17,842 nucleotides of DNA from an uncultured Eubacteriales bacterium. GTDB taxonomy: Bacteria > Bacillota > Clostridia > Christensenellales > Borkfalkiaceae. The translations under genes were made by a program, and so were the position numbers. Location: assembly GCA_902797515.1 (NCBI GenBank), contig CADBSX010000077.1:1-17842 (forward strand), read 5' to 3'. Positions 14,058-17,842 of the stretch are shown here, one piece after another. Positions within the stretch are counted from its first letter, which is position 1. Each line of letters begins with the position of its first letter. The notes below the pieces were generated by a model. That model worked only from the letters and a program-made list of their open reading frames with translations, was not told the DNA's origin and ran no database searches.

Positions 14058-15500
14058 ATGAATTTCAGAGTTATTTTTTCGACGATCGGACGGGTTATCT
14101 TAATAGAGGCGGTGCTTTTGTTGCTTCCTCTTATCGCCGCGGTATGTTATAGAGAAAGTTGTGCTTTTTCGTTTCTTATAACGATAGGGATAGCGCTCGC
14201 TTTCGGGGGATTGCTCACTTTGGTTTTCAAACCGAAGAATTATCTCATATTTTCAAAAGAGGGTTTCGTTACCGTCACGCTAACGTGGGTGTTCGTCTCT
14301 CTGATAGGTTGCCTTCCTTTTATTCTGAGCGGCGAGATCCCGCATTTTATAGACGCGTTTTTCGAGACGGTAAGCGGCTTTACGACCACGGGCGCGACTA
14401 TTCTTACCGGCGACAAAATAGAGGCGCTCAGCCACGGTGTTTTGCTTTGGCGCAGTTTTACTCACTGGATAGGCGGCATGGGCGTTCTCGTATTCGTCAT
14501 GGCGGTAACTTCCAAAAATCCCGACAGATCGATACACATTTTACGGGCTGAAATGCCGGGGCCGAGCGTGGATAAGATAGTTCCGCGCGCAAAGGACACC
14601 GCAAAGATCCTTTATCTTATCTATATAGGGATAACCGTTATTTTAATGGTTTTCCTCTTGTTCGGAGGCATGAATTTTTTCGAGAGTCTCGTCTATTCTT
14701 TCGGAACGGCGGGAACGGGAGGTTTTGCCACGAAAGGGGACAGTATCGCGGGATATAACGCATATATTCAATGGACGCTCGCCGTCGGTATGTTCGTTTT
14801 CGGGATAAACTTCAATTTATATTATCTTATCCTCGTCGGAAAGATACGTTCGGTTTTCAAAAGTACGGAACTTAAAGTGTATTTTCTGATAGTTTTCCTC
14901 GCGGTCGCGGGAATTACGATAAATACTTTTTCGTCGGTATCCCTTTTGTCGGATACCATACGCGCAGCCGCGTTTCAGGTGACGTCCATAATGTCAACCA
15001 CGGGATTTACTACTGTAAATATCCTCGATATGCCGATGCTTTCGAAAGCGATCCTTTTTATGCTTATGTTTATAGGCGGTTGCGCGGGATCTACCGCGGG
15101 CGGATTTAAACTTTCGAGAGTGATAATCCTCGCCAAATCGGTGAAGAGCGAACTCAAACGCTCTCTTCATCCGAGAACGGCGAATAAAGTCAAATTCGAC
15201 GGAAAGAGCGTCGAGGACGCGACGGTTAAAAGCGTGATGAATTATCTTTTCATCTATATTCTTTCGCTCGCGATAATCTTCGTCCTGTTATCCTTCGAAC
15301 AGACGAGTTTCGAGACTAACGTCTCCGCCGTCGTTTCGACTTTCAACAACGTCGGTCCGGCTTTCGGCAGCGCGGCGTCCGATTACGTGTGTTACGGTTA
15401 TTTTTCAAAATTTATTCTTTCAATGTCGATGCTTTTCGGCAGACTTGAAATTTATCCCGTGATACTTACTCTCGCTCCTTCGACGTGGCTTAAAAAATAA
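14058..15500 (+). CDS. trkH: Trk potassium uptake channel subunit TrkH
   Basis: The K+-translocating membrane subunit gated by TrkA. The 480 residues form many hydrophobic segments arranged as four membrane-pore-membrane repeats plus two extra N-terminal helices. The four selectivity-filter loops can be read: TTTGA (109-113), GTAGTGGFAT (217-226), STTGFTT (313-319) and NNVGPAFGS (430-438). The conserved GGCAGSTAGGFK is at 340-351 and the C-terminal RLEIYPV run is near the end. Each filter keeps the critical glycine. The related KtrB is possible, but the extra N-terminal helices and the two-RCK TrkA partner favour TrkH. ATG is one base after the trkA stop. Confidence 0.95.
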   Translation: MNFRVIFSTIGRVILIEAVLLLLPLIAAVCYRESCAFSFLITIGIALAFGGLLTLVFKPKNYLIFSKEGFVTVTLTWVFVSLIGCLPFILSGEIPHFIDAFFETVSGFTTTGATILTGDKIEALSHGVLLWRSFTHWIGGMGVLVFVMAVTSKNPDRSIHILRAEMPGPSVDKIVPRAKDTAKILYLIYIGITVILMVFLLFGGMNFFESLVYSFGTAGTGGFATKGDSIAGYNAYIQWTLAVGMFVFGINFNLYYLILVGKIRSVFKSTELKVYFLIVFLAVAGITINTFSSVSLLSDTIRAAAFQVTSIMSTTGFTTVNILDMPMLSKAILFMLMFIGGCAGSTAGGFKLSRVIILAKSVKSELKRSLHPRTANKVKFDGKSVEDATVKSVMNYLFIYILSLAIIFVLLSFEQTSFETNVSAVVSTFNNVGPAFGSAASDYVCYGYFSKFILSMSMLFGRLEIYPVILTLAPSTWLKK

Positions 15501-15528
15501 AGACGGGGAATTGATTTTCTTAAATAAA

Positions 15529-16326
15529 ATGGTCAATAATCTAAAAGACGCTTTAAAAGAGATAAAATATTTTCTTCTCGATATGGACGGAACTCTCTAT
15601 CTCGGCGACCGCCTTATCGGGGAAATGGATAAAACGCTCGCTTTTTTAAGGGAAAACGGCAAGAAACTTATCTACCTTACAAACAATTCGTCAAAGACGA
15701 ACGAAGAATACGTCGGAAAACTCAAAAGAATAGGTCTTTACGGCGACGGCGACGAGGTGTTTTCGTCGGGTATAGCCTGCGCGGAATTTCTCGCCGACGG
15801 ATATAAAGGCGAAAAGTTGAATATTCTCGGCACCGACGCGTTAAAAGAGCAGTTTAAAAAGAGGGGATTGAACGTAGTCGAAAGCGGCGCGGATATCTGC
15901 GTGCTTGCTTACGACACCGAATTGACGTATGAAAAACTGTGTTTTTTTACAGACGATCTGCAAAGCGGCGCGAAATATATTGCAACGCATCCCGACGTGA
16001 CCTGTCCCGCCCCTCGGTTTTTCGTTCCCGACGCGGGAGCGTTTATCGAACTTATAAAAGCGGCGACGGGAAGAGTTCCCGAAAAAATAATAGGTAAACC
16101 GAGTTCCGATATGGGCGAAGTGCTTATGAAAAAATTCGGCGCGAAAAGTAACGAGTTTATGATGGTCGGCGACAGACTGCATACGGATATTTTGTTCGGA
16201 AACAACTGCGGTTTTTATACCGCTCTCGTTTTAAGCGGCGAAAGCAGGGAAAGCGATATATCCGACAATACGGGACGTCCCGACTTTATTCTCGGAAGTT
16301 TCAACGATATAGTTAACTATTTTTAA
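15529..16326 (+). CDS. HAD-IIA phosphatase, NagD/AraL-like
   Basis: A cytosolic HAD phosphatase with a C2-type cap. From ATG 15529 it has 265 residues, the normal NagD-family length. Motifs are LLDMDGTLYLG (nucleophile D18, acid D20), LTNNSSKT (motif II), IGKPSSDM (motif III Lys) and MVGDRLHTDILFG (motif IV acids). Family members act on sugar phosphates, glycerol phosphates, nucleotides or 2-phosphoglycolate; the substrate cannot be read from sequence. The next gene is a glycerol-3-phosphate dehydrogenase homologue, so a glycerol-phosphate or related substrate is a reasonable guess. A TTG at 15511 would add six residues, but GGGGA is only one base upstream of it, too close for a good site. 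The ATG also lacks a clear ribosome binding site, so the start is uncertain. Confidence 0.87.
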   Translation: MVNNLKDALKEIKYFLLDMDGTLYLGDRLIGEMDKTLAFLRENGKKLIYLTNNSSKTNEEYVGKLKRIGLYGDGDEVFSSGIACAEFLADGYKGEKLNILGTDALKEQFKKRGLNVVESGADICVLAYDTELTYEKLCFFTDDLQSGAKYIATHPDVTCPAPRFFVPDAGAFIELIKAATGRVPEKIIGKPSSDMGEVLMKKFGAKSNEFMMVGDRLHTDILFGNNCGFYTALVLSGESRESDISDNTGRPDFILGSFNDIVNYF

Positions 16327-16333
16327 TGGATTG

Positions 16334-16341
16334 AGAGGTGA
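16334..16341 (+). promoter_or_regulatory. Strong ribosome binding site for the GlpA-like gene
   Basis: AGAGGTGA lies 3 bases before ATG 16345 and is the clearest initiation signal in this part of the operon. It suggests high, uncoupled translation of the dehydrogenase. Confidence 0.7.
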
Positions 16342-16344
16342 AAA

Positions 16345-17775
16345 ATGTACGACGTGACCGTAATAGGGGGAGGAGTTGTCGGCGGACTTATTCTCCGTAA
16401 ACTTTCGTCTTACGATTTGAAGATCTGTCTTCTCGAAAAGTCGAGCGACGTCTGTATGGGGCAAAGCAAAGCCAACAGCGGAATAGTACACGCGGGATTC
16501 GACGCGAAAGAGGGAACGTTGAAAGCAAAATTCAACGTTCTCGGAAATAAAATGATGCAAAAGACCGCCGAAGAACTCGGCGTGAAGTATATCAACAACG
16601 GCTCTTTGGTCGTCGCCTTTTCGGAATACGATTTAAAGACGCTTGAAGAATTGAAGATCCGCGGAGAAAAAAACGGCGTCGGCGGGCTTGAAATAATAGA
16701 CGGCGAGACGCTCAAAAGCATCGAACCGAATATTTCCGATAATGCCGTCGGCGCGCTTTACGCCAAAAGCGGCGGAATAGTCTGTCCTTACGAACTGACT
16801 ATCGCGGCGATAGGCAACGCTATGGACAACGGGGCAGACTTAAAACTCGATTTCAACGTCGTAAAAATCGAAAAAAACGGTGGAATTTTCTGTATTTTTT
16901 CGGATAATTCCGAAAGAGTGGAAACAAAAATAATAATAAATTGCGCGGGAATAGGGAGCGAGAAGATAGCAAACCTCGTCGGCGATTATTCTTTTAAAAT
17001 AGGGGGAAGAAAGGGCGAATATATCCTGCTTGACAGAGAGAGCGGAAACTTCGTAAATCACACTCTGTTTTTTACGCCTACCGAAAAGGGCAAAGGAATT
17101 CTCGTTTCGGGAACGGTCGATGGAAATTTACTTCTCGGTCCGACTGCGGAAGAAATCGAAAACGACGACGTTTCTACGACTTCGGAAGGCCTTTCCGTAA
17201 TAATGAAAAAAGCCTCGGAAATGTGTAAAAACGTTCCGTTTTATAATACGATAACGTCTTTTGCGGGCGTCAGGGCTTATTGCGATAAGCACGATTTCAT
17301 TATTGAAAAGAGCAAAGCGGCGGACAATTTTATCAACTGCGTAGGAATAGAGTCCCCCGGACTCACGTCCGCGCCCGCGATCGCGGAATACGTCGCGGAA
17401 GAACTCGTTTCGGATATGATAAAACTCACGAAAAAAGCCTGTTTCAATCCCGTAAGGCGGGCTGACTGCTTTTTCCGCAATCTTTCGGACGAGGAAAAGA
17501 ACGCCGTCATTGAAAAAGACCGTTCTTTCGGGCATATCGTTTGCAGATGCGAAAAAGTGACGGAGGGCGAAATAATCGCCGCTGTGAGAAATAATCCGCC
17601 GGCTTTGACGGTCGATGCGGTAAAGAGAAGAACGAGAGCGGGCATGGGCAGATGTCAGGGCGGTTTTTGTCAGCCGTCCGTTGCGGAAATAATATCGAGG
17701 GAAACGGGGATCCCGTTTGATAAAATAACGAAATGCGGCAAGGGCTCGGAACTTTTAGTAGGTAAAACGAAATGA
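16345..17775 (+). CDS. glpA: GlpA-like FAD-dependent dehydrogenase with C-terminal [2Fe-2S] domain
   Basis: Resembles anaerobic glycerol-3-phosphate dehydrogenase subunit A and the related clostridial NAD(P)/FAD oxidoreductases. The 476 residues start with an FAD-binding Rossmann motif VTVIGGGVVGG (5-14), followed by the DAO-family run NSGIVHAGFD. A C-terminal BFD-like domain carries C400 and C402 (CRCEKVTEGEI) and C437 and C442 (GRCQGGFC), the four ligands expected for a [2Fe-2S] cluster. There is no membrane segment. Substrate is probably glycerol 3-phosphate, by family and by the following flavoprotein gene; a 2-hydroxyacid oxidoreductase of the LhgO type is the alternative. The stop TGA overlaps the next ATG by 4 bases. 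In many Firmicutes the trio continues with an NAD(P)/FAD oxidoreductase and a small DUF1667 protein. Confidence 0.85.
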   Translation: MYDVTVIGGGVVGGLILRKLSSYDLKICLLEKSSDVCMGQSKANSGIVHAGFDAKEGTLKAKFNVLGNKMMQKTAEELGVKYINNGSLVVAFSEYDLKTLEELKIRGEKNGVGGLEIIDGETLKSIEPNISDNAVGALYAKSGGIVCPYELTIAAIGNAMDNGADLKLDFNVVKIEKNGGIFCIFSDNSERVETKIIINCAGIGSEKIANLVGDYSFKIGGRKGEYILLDRESGNFVNHTLFFTPTEKGKGILVSGTVDGNLLLGPTAEEIENDDVSTTSEGLSVIMKKASEMCKNVPFYNTITSFAGVRAYCDKHDFIIEKSKAADNFINCVGIESPGLTSAPAIAEYVAEELVSDMIKLTKKACFNPVRRADCFFRNLSDEEKNAVIEKDRSFGHIVCRCEKVTEGEIIAAVRNNPPALTVDAVKRRTRAGMGRCQGGFCQPSVAEIISRETGIPFDKITKCGKGSELLVGKTK

Positions 17776-17842
17776 AAAACGGAAAAATTGCGATAATAGG
17801 CGGAGGCCCCGCGGGGCTTGCGGCGGCGATAGCCGCTTACGA
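17772..17842 (+). CDS. NAD(P)/FAD-dependent oxidoreductase, N-terminal fragment cut by window end
   Basis: Only the first 23 codons are visible. They read MKNGKIAIIGGGPAGLAAA, a classic FAD-binding beta-alpha-beta motif with GGGPAG. The ATG overlaps the preceding TGA (ATGA), so the two flavoproteins are coupled. By gene order it should be the partner oxidoreductase of the GlpA-like subunit; the rest is out of view. Confidence 0.8.
   Translation, partial: MKNGKIAIIGGGPAGLAAAIAAY

Noticed and set aside
15501..15530. Possible promoter (TTGATT ... TAAAAT) before the NagD-like gene
   Set aside because: The spacer is only about 9 bases, far too short for a SigA promoter.
16271..16320. Two perfect 12-base palindromes (CGGGACGTCCCG and ATAGTTAACTAT) upstream of the GlpA-like gene
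   Set aside because: They lie inside the phosphatase coding sequence, and about four such palindromes are expected by chance in a window this size. No operator family was recognised.

Overview
The window looks like ordinary chromosome from an anaerobic Gram-positive, Clostridia-like bacterium, probably an uncultured gut lineage. The grounds are a Bacillus/Clostridium-style rsmB-rlmN-rsgA-rpe cluster, strong AAGGAGG-type ribosome binding sites, SigA-type promoters, heavy use of ATA and AGA codons, a ROK glucokinase, and a clostridial GlpA-like dehydrogenase. The taxonomic call is inference; no rRNA gene is present. Coding density is very high, every gene but one is on the + strand, and no gene-free stretch exceeds 300 bases. 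I see no mobile element, CRISPR array, tRNA, rRNA or defence system.

Region 1 (1-3422) holds ribosome-maturation genes plus rpe: rsmB (5' end outside the window), rlmN, rsgA and rpe, packed with overlaps. Two things stand out. rsgA has no ATG, GTG or TTG near its conserved N-terminus and appears to start at an ATT behind a perfect AAGGAG. The prpC-prkC phosphatase/kinase pair that sits between rlmN and rsgA in Bacillus is absent, leaving rlmN and rsgA in the same frame and separated only by a TGA.

Region 2 (3423-4229) contains the only minus-strand gene, a YjjG-type HAD nucleotidase. Its predicted promoter puts +1 on the A of its ATG, so it may be a leaderless mRNA. A back-to-back promoter on the + strand (TTGACA, 17 bp, TATACT) drives the next unit.

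Region 3 (4230-7380) is a three-gene unit: ROK glucokinase, an archaeal-type CMP kinase homologue, and class I lysyl-tRNA synthetase. It ends at a clear Rho-independent terminator (7353-7380).

Region 4 (7381-17842) begins with a SigA-type promoter and a leader with a hairpin at the predicted +1. It then runs type IIA topoisomerase B and A subunits (probably topoisomerase IV, parE-parC), an unrecognised acidic/helical protein, the TrkA and TrkH potassium-uptake pair, a NagD-type HAD phosphatase, a GlpA-like FAD/[2Fe-2S] dehydrogenase, and the first 23 codons of a second flavoprotein that continues out of the window. No convincing internal terminator is visible, so these may be one long transcript or several.

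The window is mostly housekeeping. The observations most worth testing are the ATT start of rsgA, the predicted leaderless YjjG message, the archaeal-type CMP kinase / class I LysRS pairing, and the unknown gene between topoisomerase and potassium uptake.
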